This document shows positions 9,201 through 22,149 of a DNA stretch of 64,000 bases, one piece after another. The notes beneath the pieces are model-generated. The model did no database searches, was not told the origin of the DNA, and saw only the letters and a program-made list of their open reading frames with translations. Every line of letters starts with the position of its first letter. The stretch's first letter is position 1. This stretch comes from Prostheceraeus crozeri (taxonomy: Eukaryota; Platyhelminthes; Polycladida; Euryleptidae). Location of the stretch: NCBI GenBank assembly GCA_907163375.1, contig CAJQUW010007784.1:620001-684000 (forward strand). Reading direction: 5' to 3'. The translations under genes were made by a program, and so were the position numbers.

Positions 9201-12200
9201 TCATATTTTACTATGCTATTCAAGTAACAATGAGTGAGAAATTCAAGTGAGTAGAGTTCTTTGATTGTCGTTACTTCACAACTAAGTTTTCATTGACACT
9301 GTCTGAGACCCCTCCACAATATCATCTCAGATTTTTGTGGTTCGAAATAATTACAACCACAATACTGAGTTTTAGACAAACTTGAAATACACTCAGTAGA
9401 ACTACACACAATTATCTCAATCAAACTGAAGATGCTGCGACTGAATATACCTTCGGCATATGGAATTTGGAAAGTACTGCTAGCAAATTTCTATCCAGTC
9501 TTATAGGCACCGTAACAGCAAGGGTCATCTTAGCATGGTGGTAAACCAACTCAATTCATGGAGCAAAACCATATATTTAAGTCATAGTTTCATGCAGAAA
9601 AGATACTTCGAACATGCTTCATGAAATGCACGATCAGAAAATTTTGGCGCATGTTTGGTGTTCTGTTTTCAGAGAAATATGTATCTACCAACATTATGGA
9701 TAGAACCATCACCGATGTTATTGATGAACATTTTTATGTGAATCAGCATTTACATCAGTACAAGCATATGCACTATCTGAGAAACAATTGTAAATTTGAA
9801 GTCATCAATAAAGCTAGAGATTTGGTTATGCAGCTTTAATTAAGAATTTTTCAATCAAGAAAGGGAACTCGCACGAAATAATACTGTCCCACTCATGCAG
9901 TGAATTAAGTGATTTGCTTTCACATTCGTGTGGTTAAAATGATCTGCTTTGGCCTTGCTACATGAATGCAGCATTATTCGTCTTCAGCAACTATCAATCT
10001 TTCAGACTCAATTATAAAAGCTGTTATTGCAAACGTATCATATTAGGGAGTACAAAGCCACACCGTAGATGAATATTTATTAACTATTGTAGCAAAAATC
10101 ACAATCAGATTGATTAGTCAAATCAATTAGTGGACACTTCTTAGATCGATTAACTAAGAATCAAGTGGCTACCAAAACTTACGATTCATAAACAATTTGA
10201 TTTCAATGTGATGAGAACTGTAACAGAATATAAACATGTGTAATTGGAGAAGGCTCAACCCTCCAAATTATTACCAAAACGAAAAGTGTATAAACTAAAA
10301 AATGTGGAATCTTGTTTTCCACAAATTAGTCGCAATAATGAATACATGAAGTGTAGAGATGCATAAACATACTTTCATTTTCTGCTTGAAAATACTATGT
10401 GAACTTCAAACAATACATTCTCTACCTGCAATCTACATGCAATCATGCTTCAACAAGTCAAATATCTCGCAAAATATTTCTCGAGGAATAGACCATCGCT
10501 TGTATTTTCACAAGTTTCAAGTTATTTCTAAAACTCTAGATCGAGTACCTCAACTTCAATTTATTGTCCAACTTCTCAAAAATAGCTGCCATGAAAGGCA
10601 GGTATCAGTCAAATATCTAGAGACTATTCATCAATTTCTCATCCATCTATTCAGCCGATACCAGAAGTAGTTTAAATTGAGAAAGATGTGACATATAAAG
10701 CGGTCTTCTATCATCAGCAACATTCTTACCTCTACTTCGTAATGCACATTTTGGTATTTTAGGATGTACACTGCAGGGTGACACGCATGGCTACATCGAC
10801 ATCTTGGTAATCCATTGCTGCTACCTGTACTAAGATGCTGAGGCTTGAAGATCACGTGTTTGAAAATTTCAATGATCGATTAACATAGGAGCCCAGCTAC
10901 TTTTGGAATACTTGCACAACCAACACAGTACATCGATGGAGCGGAGCAACTAGCGGAAAACGTCATTTTGCTAGGAAAATTCATCGAAAAAGGAATGGTC
11001 AAGTAAAGTTAGAAGTCTTGAAGACTTTCTGGTTCTGCTACGACAGTGTGAAATGCAAAAATAAACTTTGCACATTATATGATGAAGTACACCGAGCGCC
11101 TACTCATAAGGTCTCTCGATCATTCTTGACTCTTCTTACTACGGAAATTAATAAATACGAGAAAATTAAGAAATATTCTCGTATGACAGAATATCAGTGA
11201 ACGAGTCTCCGTCAGGCTAGAATCAAACAGGATGGTCAATCCCAAACAATAAAATCCAGCAGATTAACCACTATATATCTTCCTTTGGAAGTATTGCTGA
11301 ATGAAAGAAAACTGTCTCCGAGAAACGGGAAGCTATTCCACATGAGACAAAAAGCTACTTGATCTTGAGTGAACTTCGAAGGATGAGAGTGTTATTTCGG
11401 TCAAGGGTGGTCCTACTCATTATTAACACATCGAGCATTTTACACAATGAATATGATATTTCATAAGCTTAACCTGCATTATCTCAGTGCTTGAAGCAAT
11501 TACAGCTGAGCAGCATGCACATTCATAGCATTATCAAATTTTCATTTAGGTATATCAGGTGCGACATTCATTATTTGGTGTAGTGTATAGTATGTAATTG
11601 CACTTTTGAGAGTCAAGAACTACCGTCTGTGTGGTTTTTCTGAATGGCAAATTTCATCTCATTTCTTTTATGGTTGCCATCATTGAGATACGATTGTCTC
11701 CACTGAACCACGATTACAGAATGCTTCCTATCTTAATGCATGAATTTCCATTTGTTTTTTGTTTCACCTAGTTAGCACTACAGTTACTCTGTTTCACTGA
11801 ATTCTCTTGTGTGGCCAAAAAACCTGTGCTTATTGTCTCAACAATGGCTCATTTTTCAACATTTTGATAATCGATATTTTTATTTATTTATCTCAAGCAT
11901 CTAAACCTTGCCGCGAGTTCCTTTCATTGTTATACGACGATTAACACTTCTATCACTATTACAATTCAATCTCCATTTACATACAAAATCTATTTTTGCC
12001 ATATCGTACTTCCTTACCAAAATTCATTTCTAACAAATCTCAATCAAATGAGCAGGACCAAAACGTGGGAACAAAATGTCAAGCCACTGAGATATAAATA
12101 AAGATCAAAGATGAAAAACATATGCATCACGGCTCGCATCGAAATGGGTCGCGCTATCTGAGATTCACTTCCAAATTTCGTGCAGAATCTGAGATCACAT

Positions 12201-14041
12201 TGTTAACCAATGCTTTTTGCTTAAGATAGGACCATGATTTGGTCTTTGATTTAACGAAGAACACTTCCGCAGCAGAATCAAAATGCACAGATTTTGGGAT
12301 TCCGCATTCCAGAATCTATGCCTTTATACGCCGACCAAAGCCGCACTCTTTTTATGCAGTTTGAGAAGAATGGGGTTGACGTAAGCCTGTGTGTCGTTAA
12401 GAGGCGACTCAAAAGGACTGCATGCATGCTGTATACGCGCTGACACAGCATCATGAGATCACTGCCGAACTATTCTATCAATTCTATACCATACATCTAT
12501 CTATCAAAAATGATTCCGTTTTTACCAATTCACATGTGCGAACTGTCTTGGCGAAATTCAAAGACTTTAAACAACCGAAGTCAGATCTCTACACTCCTGA
12601 CTGTTAGAATGCATAGAAACTGGCCTACTTGATGTCAACCACTTCAGTGTTGCCTCAAATTCTCTCCACTTGCATAAATGATAATAATCACAAGTTGTAG
12701 GGTCATAGAAACTGTAATCTCCAAGGAATGCAAATAGAGATGCACTGATTTGTGGATCTTGACTGCTGTGAAAGCTGAATTATCAACCATGTAGCCAGTA
12801 ATATTTCCACAGGTCATAACATGGTGTCGCGAATTCTTTCTGTATACTTTATATGAATATTCATAGATACAAACATTCATCAGAGCTTTTACGATGGTAT
12901 GTATTAATCACAAAACTAGTTATCTTCTGAATAACACTATTCGTTCAAGTTGGAAGTTATAAAAAGAAGTGTTAAAAAATCACTTTAAAATAGAATTCAT
13001 GGATTTCTTGAAGAAGAAATGACTATCGAAAAAAACTAATTTCCTCTTTATAAATAAGCAATAAATAGAAGATGTCATCAGACTTGAAATGGTACTTTGC
13101 AATCACACGTGATTAAACGCTTAATCCAATGATACGAAAGCAATGAACGCAAAATGCCTCTGAGTTAGGAGAATCCCGTAGACCAACGTTTAAAATTAAA
13201 TGATTCATTATTGACAGTCAATGAGTAGTGAGCACGCATCCAAAACTCAGAAAACTGGAAGAATTACAACAAAAATTCAGCCCCTAATCTCAGTTGAATA
13301 ATAATTTTCCATGACACTCGCATAGAACTTCAAGTTTCCTGCGACTGGAATTAAGCAACATTCTCTTTTTCTCCACTCGAGAACCACGACAGAATGATAA
13401 GTGATGAACATAACAAAACAGATTGAATAAAAATATAGCATCTGAATTTACATAAATGACAAATAATGAGAGACTTGACAGACTCACAACGATTAGCAAT
13501 AACATATACTACGAATATACATCCATACATACTGATGTCCCTGCGATGTCCGGACATTCTTGGGTATGTCCAAAGTTGTCTGTACATGACAGGTGTCCAT
13601 TCGACAAAGATGCCTCTGTGTTCCCGATTGACGCCTATGAAGAAAAACGTACGATACTTGGATAATAGACGAATGAAACACCAATTTTTCAATGAAACTA
13701 CTTCAATGCTGAAATATTTAATAATTTGAAAGGTTGGGCTGAATTTTTTTAATCATCCTATCCGTAGGTATGTGGCAGGGTGAGTCCATCAATTAATTCT
13801 TACATGTAGAAAATACACCAGATTCAAAAGCGCAGAAAAATTTGAGTTTCCATCCGTTTTCTTGTAAGTATTTCAACTGAATTGACCGCCAATCATGGTT
13901 TGCAAAACCACAAAGTGCGTTTTTGTTGATTCCTTCCTACAACTTTCCATCAGTCCTTAACCCTATAAGCATTAAGAGAGAAGATTCGGCCCCCTAAAAT
14001 ATTCGAAACTAGTGCTTTCAATTTCATGAAAAACTAGAATA
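9201..14041. other. 4.8 kb without a recognisable gene
   Basis: Uniformly AT-rich. The longest frames (10359-10670 plus, 103 residues; 13351-13692 minus, 113 residues, overlapped by plus-strand frames at 13456-13665 and 13466-13729) show no domain, codon bias or splice context that I recognise. Overlapping frames on both strands suggest chance. No transposon termini were recognised. Confidence 0.4.
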
Positions 14042-14043
14042 TA

Positions 14044-14712
14044 CAGTGCATCTTCCCTGGATTATCCGGATGTTCAAAAGCCAATAAGTCAATGAAAGAT
14101 CCGGATAAGCGATTTTTTTAAATCCTATGTTTGCAAAAGACTGTAGGCTCAGGTCAAAGACATTGATTATATACCATAAGCTGCCTAAAATGTAATCTAC
14201 ATATATCTAATCTGTATGTATATATCCATCCTGTATATCTAACTAGAATATAATATTCGATATCTTTGCTTCCGATACTTCGAATGTTTAATGAAATTGT
14301 GTGAATAAGTTGTACATGTTTTGTTATACGCATATTCGCTGTTAATTTTTAAGTACATACGTATGAAAACAATGACCGTGAACTGGGACAATATATTGAA
14401 TGTGATTTATTTGTGTGTACATATTATTGTGTTGTATTATTGTGTTAGCTTTGATTAGTATACGTTGCCTACTCCTAATTAGTAATACTCCAGGCAGTAA
14501 GTTGCTTGCCTGTTATTTGGCTCAGAGAACGGGAGATGCGTACATTCAGCCAATGAGATGCAGGTAAAGCAAGAGTGCTTCGCGCATGCATTACTTAAAG
14601 AGGAGAGCAATGCTAAAATGAACATTCGATTCCATTTATGTCAATGTTTTGACGGAATCACAGATAATCGAGCAGATTCTAAAATTACGTCCGTATAATC
14701 GAAGATGCACTG
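14044..14712. mobile_element. pogo/Tigger-type non-autonomous element
   Basis: TA dinucleotides flank 14044-14712 (14042-14043, 14713-14714). Termini are inverted: left CAGTGCATCTTCCCTGGATT, right reverse-complemented CAGTGCATCTTCGATTATAC. The CAGT...CGGAT style of terminus with a TA duplication is typical of pogo/Tigger elements. The 669-bp interior has no transposase frame, so it would depend on an autonomous relative. Confidence 0.8.
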
Positions 14713-15432
14713 TACTCATTTCGAGCATTCTCTGTCCGATGGTGACATCATGTAGTTTGAATTTGCTTTGTTACTGCAAATAGCAATTGAAAATTAAAAC
14801 TAGTATTTTTGTCGAATTGATCAATAAAAAAATATCGCCCTTAAAAATCAGTCAAAAATGATAAGACAACTGGTTTCATCGCTTCCGCTTTGTTGTGGTA
14901 GGGGTACATGATGATTCATCTACCAATGAATAGAATTTCCTTGTCAGTTAATCACTGCATTGAAGGAACATAGCAATTGCACTATTGAGAAATAAGTAAT
15001 ATTCATGAAAAGTAAAGCGGCTGCTTTCCTTAAATTATGGTTTTCTTTAAGAGCTGCCACCGGATGAAATAATTCCATGGATAAATATTAGGTATACAAA
15101 TGCACATCGGTGTACATCCCAATAAATTTCAGCTTCTTCATATAGAAGGTTGTGTTCGTCTACGTAGGACATACCAGACGTTGAGAACATGAGACCGGCT
15201 TATTATGAGACATTCGAAAGTTGATCACAGTCATGTCATTCTTGATTTATCAATATGCAAGTCAGCAATTCGGATGCATATTCAATCAGGATTCAAAAGC
15301 CGCAAACAGCCATCTCAAGTTGAATTGTCCGATCAACCTAATCCTAACGAACCTCATTTTTTTGAAATGTGTCTTGATTAATTCAATTGCTCATCATGGT
15401 TTGAAAAATCAAGTATCTGATGGTCTCATATA
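14713..15432. other. No gene seen between two pogo-type elements
   Basis: AT-rich spacer. The frame at 15221-15544 runs into the neighbouring MITE and has no recognisable domain. Confidence 0.4.
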
Positions 15433-15592
15433 CAGTAGAACCTCCATATTACGGACACCGTCGGGACTGCGCATTAGTGTCCGCAATATGGAGTTACCGG
15501 TGATGATACGAACATTATTCGGGACTGAGCTTAACTGTCCGTAATACGGAGGTGTCCGCTGTATAGAATGTCCGCAATAGGAGGTTCCACTG
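15433..15592. mobile_element. 160-bp pogo/Tigger-type MITE
   Basis: The element is flanked by TA. The left end is CAGTAGAACCTCCATATTAC and the right end, reverse-complemented, is CAGTGGAACCTCCTATTGCG. Internal copies of GTCCG.AATA.GGAG repeat the terminal theme in both orientations. Size, TA duplication and CAGTGGAACCTC ends match short Tigger-type MITEs. It is non-coding. Confidence 0.88.
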
Positions 15593-16250
15593 TATATTAA
15601 ATAACAAAAAATATTTTCGGCTATATTCCACAGCCATTCTCAAGTAAAAATTGTATAAAATCAACAAATTTCAAAAAATATGATGTAATTTGTAAGATGT
15701 CTTTTTTAAGTTCATAGTATTCATCATGACAAGAAATAGCAATCACGATGTAGCATAGTGGGCAAAAAAACATGACATACCACCCCAACCTCCCAAGTGA
15801 TATGATGATATAGAAAAAGAAATTATTTGAATTGTCCACACTCAGCTCGACTGTTCATTTTTGGTTTTTGTATTCTTATGATGTTTGATTCCTTTAATCT
15901 AAGAATTGATTCATCATCTGTTGTGATTTTTAGATTGGAAGTTTTGCTCTGATTGCATGTTTGATGATGTTTGCAAACTTCACAGTCTTCTTTAATGTAT
16001 TGAACTGGAACAGTGTGCCCATAGTGCGAGAGCTGCTGATATTTTCTTCCTAAATTTGCGCACGAGTTTCTTATTATTTTTGAAATGTAGATTGTAACAC
16101 ATTAGTAAAACGACAATTTTTAAGTTTTACTTCCAGGCATCTTGCAAGTTACAAAGCCTCAAACATCGCAAAATCACAATTGTTTATGTAGATCCATGTA
16201 CTTCTGAGTTCATGCAATCAGCGTGGAAGTCTCGCGGTTGGTTGTTTAAC
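15593..16250. other. No gene seen
   Basis: AT-rich. A minus-strand frame at 15621-15839 is unrecognised and probably chance. Confidence 0.4.
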
Positions 16251-17170
16251 ATTACAGCCTATGGAGCCTTTCACACGTTTCCCGCGTTTTCATTTTGCCG
16301 TGTAAATCGCGCGATTTTGGTTTTTGACCTAACAATGATCTTTGACATCATGTCAAACTGACAAACTGAGAACATTTCTGAGTTCAGCATGATGTGGCGA
16401 TTAAAACGCATTCCGAATTAAGTAGAACCGTTTCTATCCGGAATAATATCTTTAATTTCCAAAATGCTGATGTTCTCGAACTTCGTGTAAATCGATCAAT
16501 ACTGTAGCCAATGCGCGTGCTGACGTCAGTCATTGTCACCAATTTAGATTTTGACCTCGCTCTCAGCCGTCAGTTGTCAGATTTCGATGATCCACACACC
16601 AAACTGATACCAGAGCATGAAGTTGATGGTGCTCATGGCGTCCACCATGGAGAGAAATTCTTGTCTTCGCAATCCCCTTTCCGTGGAACAATGGCCAACA
16701 CAAACAATTGGAAAGCTATGTCCATCGAAGACAACAGCACAGTCGCGCGGATGCCAGACTTACATTATAGCCTATGGAACCGTTCACACATGTCGCGCGT
16801 TTTAAAAGCGGATAGATTGTCGTAAGAATTCTTCTGGAAATCGCGCGATTTTGAGTTGTGACCGCATTTTGATTAAAACGCATTCCGAATTGCTGAATTT
16901 CGTTCAGTAGAACCGATTCTATTACAAATAATACACTTGAAGCTCGAAAGTGTTGAGGCTATTGACCTTCGCATGCGTCAAACAATAGTGCCTTCCAGGC
17001 GCGCTCAATCGACAATGACTGAAGTCAGTCCATGTCATCAATTTACATCTTGAATTCGCTCTCAGCCGTCAGTGTTCGGTTTTTGGTCATTCACACATCA
17101 AAATGATTCCCAGAATATGAAGAAGTTGATAACTCGCATAGCCTCCGTCATGGAGACAATCATTTTCATA
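16251..17170. repeat. Diverged tandem duplication, offset about 513 bp
   Basis: Copy 1 starts at 16251 and copy 2 at 16764. Both open with ATTA.AGCCTATGGA.CC, TTCACAC and CGCG motifs. They share TCGCGCGATTTTG, GATTAAAACGCATTCCGAAT, GCTCTCAGCCGTCAGT and CCATGGAGA/TCATGGAGA blocks in the same order. Differences are frequent, so the duplication is old. The 104-residue plus frame at 16511-16825 crosses the copy boundary and is not convincing as a gene. Confidence 0.8.
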
Positions 17171-19979
17171 CCATGCAAGACTCCCAGAGGGCCCCTGCCC
17201 ATGCATTGTGTTTTATTGATTGACTAGACTGGAACACTTGGAAAAGCAGTGGATAGTGACAATAGATGCAGTAAGTTGCTACTGTTCTTATTGCTATGAT
17301 GAAAGTGGTCGCTTCGTGAAAGTTTGCTGACTTGTGATATGAATACATGACGCAATCGACCACTTTTATCGATTAACTGATTGAATAGGTTGTTGAGATT
17401 TCTATGTCTTTCAAATGAGCTTGCATGTCTATTACACAGAGCAGACGGCGAGACAAAATTGCTGAAAGAAGAATATCTTTTGCTGATTTTGAATATTATA
17501 GCGAATTATGCAATATATTTCAGATATTCTGATAGCAAATTTCCAACTGATTCCGATGAAAACAAAAACAAATACAACTGAAGCCTGCCTTCAGAGTAAT
17601 TTTGGTTCAAATCCTTCTCCAATAGGCTAAGACACATTCACTTTCTGTCTCATGAAATCGAGAGATCGAAATGGTTTGTCCAATGATTAACAGTCGCAGA
17701 AATCGAAGTGCAGTGTGAAAGGCCAATTCCAAATTTTAGCGATATAGTCGCATATCAACCACAATAGACAATAGCTGTTTGTGGATGGCAATTTCAACTG
17801 CTCGGTCCATAGAAATTGACAACAATAAAACCTCTAGAATGGAAATTAAGCTTCATGCAATGCACAATAACGGCACATAAATCGCACGCATCTTCACTTA
17901 GATGCACCTGCCAACGTCTGTATCATTGGGTTAGAATCAGTCACATGAGTAAATCGAAGCCTTTCATTGGTGATCCATGCCCCAACTTAGTTCCCCCGGA
18001 TGTGCCGCGACCTTGGGTCAATTTCCATTCTAGCGAACTTCAGATAAACAGTTTATTTCTATGGCTCGGTCAGACACCGATCTACGTAAATGTTGATAGA
18101 TCTTATGAAGAATCAAAACGTGTTGCACATAAAAGAAATTCTATGAATATCATTTTTCTGATCAGGAGAGACGGTTTGTTTATCTGCAACAATAACATCG
18201 GTTGTCATGACTTTTCATTATCATTAACAGCAAATCGGTAGAGGCACCGGTTACAAGGAATGTCGTATTTCTGCCTGCTGAAGGAAAATTCTGCCCTAGA
18301 AGTACAATCAAAATCACACAAATGATAAATGCCATTTTGAGTTTTTAAAGGCATGCTGGATCATTGCGTCATTGAGTGTATGGAACTCGAGCGTACATGG
18401 ATTTACATAAACAAATGTGATTTTGCGATGCTTGAGGCTCTGTACTTGCAAGACGACTGGAAGCAAAAAAATAAGAATTGTCGTTTTACTGATGTGTGAC
18501 AATCTACATACCAAAAATAGTACGAAGGTCGTGCGCGAATTTGGAAGAAAATATCAGCAGCTTTCGGACTACTAGACTAGTGTTGTAAGTCCGAGATTGA
18601 AAGCCCGACGTGTCAACCAGTGTAACCACATTTATCTTAAAACTTGAATAACCTGAAAAGACTGCCCAGATTCGTAACCAGGAGGATGAAATTGACAAAG
18701 TAGAAGTTGTTTCGAATAGAATCACGCTGTAATAAAATATGGATTCGTTCGATGGTTCCGTCCACTTCACACAAGTGTCTCCCAGGTGCTTGCACTTGCC
18801 AGTATAAAGCTGTTAGATATATCTGGATGAACCTCAAAGAAAATACGGCTAATCGCCTCTTGCGAAACAATGGGATACTCATAAATTAGCCCACCAATAT
18901 GTAGAACTGATAACAGTCCAACAAATATGACTGCAGAGAAGTTAACCCGAGGTTCACAGAAGTTTGCCTGAATGATTTATGTGATATGCTTTTTGGATGA
19001 CTTGATCTTCTAAGCATCGGGATCACATGGGTTCTTAAGGACCACACTTTCATCATTTTACCAGTAAATTAAGGCAGTGTTGATATTGTGACCACTTTTG
19101 TGTCATTACCAATACTTAACCATTCCTCGAGCTCGAGACTTCATTCATAAATGGTTAGCAGAATCTCTATACAGATCGTTTCATGAAAAATTTAACATTT
19201 TCAAACGCTACTTTCGTGATGAAGTCGTGGTTCAATTTCAATAAACTACATGCCATATGAAATCTTGTGCTCTATAAATTTCAGGATTCATTCAGGTTTC
19301 TTCAAGAGGATACACATGCCAATTATCCCATATGTCACTCCAGTCTCCCCGACAGGCTTGCTCTATCCCGGTCATCTTGTGTTTATTGAAAACGCGATAT
19401 GTTGATGACAACAGTAATGAAATATCAACAATGTTAAGCTACGCCGCGGAAATTTCTGAAAATCATGGGCCTTGTGATTACTTGGTCAAAATTTTTGGTT
19501 GCATTGTTGCAATACTTTTATTCAATCAGTTTGCCATGGAGATCATCACGGACAGATGCATCATGCATGAAGCTAGGAAAACAGAAAATGTCTAATATCC
19601 GTCTGCCACGCAGTTCATAATTTATAATCACCAATGATAAATATCAAAACAGCGATTGTCCTTATTTGATGAGAGTGTGTGTGAGTTAGCAAATGTTTGA
19701 CAGTTTGCATCAAGTAAGCGTTCCAGCAGGAAAATCCCGAGTCAGTGACTCACAGCTCAATGATGCTTTCGTGATAAGTGGTGAAGAATTGACAATACAC
19801 CTCCATTTTCATTCGAGTCAGACTTCCCTACAAATAATACTGCTGTTAATTGCGAATTCAGATGTTTGACTCGAGATTTGATTGATTTCAACAATCTAAC
19901 GGACGAAATACATTTATACTAGTGCTATTTATAAATTGCTTTGATCAAGAATGACTTAAAATACCAAGAAATATTTACC
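17171..19979. other. 2.8 kb without a recognisable gene
   Basis: The longest frame is 141 residues on the plus strand (17816-18241) and starts on a non-ATG codon. It has a proline/tryptophan-containing centre (PPDVPRPW) but no known domain. Minus-strand frames at 18504-18882 overlap it little and are also unrecognised. Near 17605 a GGTTCAAATCC box followed by CTAAGACA resembles a 5'-truncated piece of the SINE at 19983, but only weakly. Confidence 0.4.
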
Positions 19980-19982
19980 ACA

Positions 19983-20190
19983 GTGACCTTGCGGTAGTGA
20001 TCACTCTGCATTGAGGAGAAATGGGCTCAATCCTCAGTCAAATAACCTAAGACTTTGGCACACTGCATTCATGCTAGATACTCAATAGCACTATCGATAA
20101 TAATGAGAGTATGATGAGTGAAACAAAGCCTCATGGAAGAAAGCCGTTCAGCTCACCTCACGTGCTCCTAGTACAAACAAGGCTTATTTA
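19983..20190 (+). mobile_element. tRNA-derived SINE-like element
   Basis: The start GTGACCTTGCGGTAGTGATC resembles a Pol III A box. GGGCTCAATCC about 40 bases later resembles a B box. CCTAAGACTTTGGCAC and a non-tRNA body follow. This order is that of tRNA-derived SINEs rather than a tRNA gene, because no cloverleaf closes. The exact 3' end and target duplications were not identified. Confidence 0.45.
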
Positions 20191-22054
20191 AGCCTGTGTA
20201 AAATTGTTTATATTATGTAGTCGATTACAACCAACTGACAACTTTTGAACTGAAATATTTCAACCCATCATGATTCGAACATAATTCAGTATTTGCATTT
20301 TAACATCAATCAACTTTTCAACTACGACCTTTTTAGGTTCAACTAGCCCTATAATTACAACATTTGCTTTGTTTCTATAACATTTTTATCCTACAACTTT
20401 TTCTCGAAGACTTCATCAAGTAATGTACATTTCTATATGTAGCTGCACCCTTCAATGCATCACTTTACATAGGCCCACATGTTTCTTCAGCACCATTCTG
20501 TTCATGCTAAAATAAGGCATAGACATACATTACGATCATTGTGTTGGCTGATTGATAAATGACACATCATTAAGCACTCCACAGACATGAATTCCGGAAT
20601 AAATCCTGCATCTCTGACATAGGCCTAATACATAAGTGCTAAAAAACCAAGTGGTATCAAATTGCAAACATCGGCAATTTCACTTGAAACAAAGGCGACA
20701 GCAACTATACGCAAATAAAATCCATATATACATAAAATAAATTCGTTATAAAACATGTGAATCTTTTGATAACTCACCGCTTAACCAGGGGGGTTTCATG
20801 TGAAATGGGAATGTTCCTTGATATTTCTCCTGCTTATCTGTTATACGTACCCCGTATTACATGTATTAATTGTTCACCAGAATAAAGTACAAATCTGATG
20901 TATGCACTCACGTAAAACATGATTAAAATAAAAGCATACGACACTTGAAACCACTACCAACCATCACCACTCACAAATTCTAACACTTTCACGTAACAAA
21001 AAGCTACAAAAGCAAGATAATAATTCAATCACAAGTTATTTTCGTTTCAGTTATGACCACTTAAGTTTAAGTACATGTACTATACAACTCCGATTATAAG
21101 AACATAACTAGAATAAACAATGTAAATTCGCTCAATCCATAAATTGGCAACAATCTTTTTCAAATATGTCGCAAGAACCTTAGTTGAAACAAGGTATGCA
21201 AGTCGATGTCTTCATATACGTACAACTGTTTATGACCCAAAAAATTAGCACAATAACGTACTGTGTTTGAATTTGAAGATAGAGAAAGAATCAGACAAAT
21301 GAAAACGATTATATGAATGATTATGAAAAACGATAGTTATACAGGACTTAAACGACATTTCATCCAAATGTTCATTAATTGAACCTTCGTTGTGCCATAC
21401 GGCTCAATGTCCTCAGACAGAAATAATGAAGCAAAACATTGATAGACTGAACGGACGGGCGGGGACTGCATGTATTTAACTATAAAGATGTGATGCAACG
21501 TCTAAACTTTGCAAATCCTTGGAAGGTGTTTGACACAATTATGAATATCATACTGGATTTTCGCAATCGAGTCACAGACTCACAGTGGATACTAGATGAA
21601 AATCAATGGAAATCCGGAACTTGCGAGTTTATTTAAGTTTGTAGCAATGCATGGTATATTGCATACTTTGCCTACGGAACCCGAAGGCATGCGATCTGAA
21701 AATTCATTAATAGGCTGCTAAGAGCTTCAATAGCTTAAGATCATAGCGATGCCAAAATATATACGCAGCAAAATTTTCCATTAGGTGACCTTATTTGTAA
21801 AGTACCTTAGTTGGGACAGAATCGCGTATGAAGAAGTTAAAGCAATGCATATATCAATGATTAATATGATCATCAACTTATCCTAAACATGAACTTTGAA
21901 CTTCCACTGATGGACTGCATAGAGTAACTACTGTGACTCAATTATATAATTCTTTTTGGAATTTAAACCCTTCCATGAATTTGTAGAGTTGCACAGCGAC
22001 TATACTTATAAACAGAAAAATAACTGCCTCTGGATTCTAAAAAATATGATGAGT
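20191..22054. other. No gene seen
   Basis: AT-rich, with few frames longer than 60 codons. No repeats or transposon ends were recognised. Confidence 0.45.
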
Positions 22055-22149
22055 TTTGATGTCCGATATTTCGCATTTCTTTGTCAAAGGGCCAAATAAC
22101 TGGTTATTTTGGTCCTTTGACAAAGAAATACGAAATACCGGACATCAAA
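22055..22149. repeat. 95-bp near-perfect palindrome
   Basis: The stretch reads TTTGATGTCCG...CCAAATAAC, then GGTTATTTTGG...CGGACATCAAA. The arms run with only a few mismatches and almost no loop, with the centre near 22102. It contains TTTCTTTGTCAAAGG and its complement CCTTTGACAAAGAAA. No coding capacity. It may be the end-to-end joined termini of a transposable element. Confidence 0.95.

Noticed and set aside
13351..13692. 113-codon minus-strand frame and overlapping plus-strand frames
   Set aside because: Frames on both strands overlap the same bases with no domain on either; chance is the simplest explanation.
17580..17660. Second SINE copy
   Set aside because: Only a B-box-like word and a short tail match; no A box and too little length to call.
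17816..18241. 141-codon plus-strand frame as a gene
   Set aside because: Starts on a non-ATG codon and matches no family; AT-rich composition is like its flanks.
19983..20060. Intact tRNA gene
   Set aside because: A- and B-box-like segments are present, but no acceptor stem pairing closes and the sequence continues into a SINE-like body.
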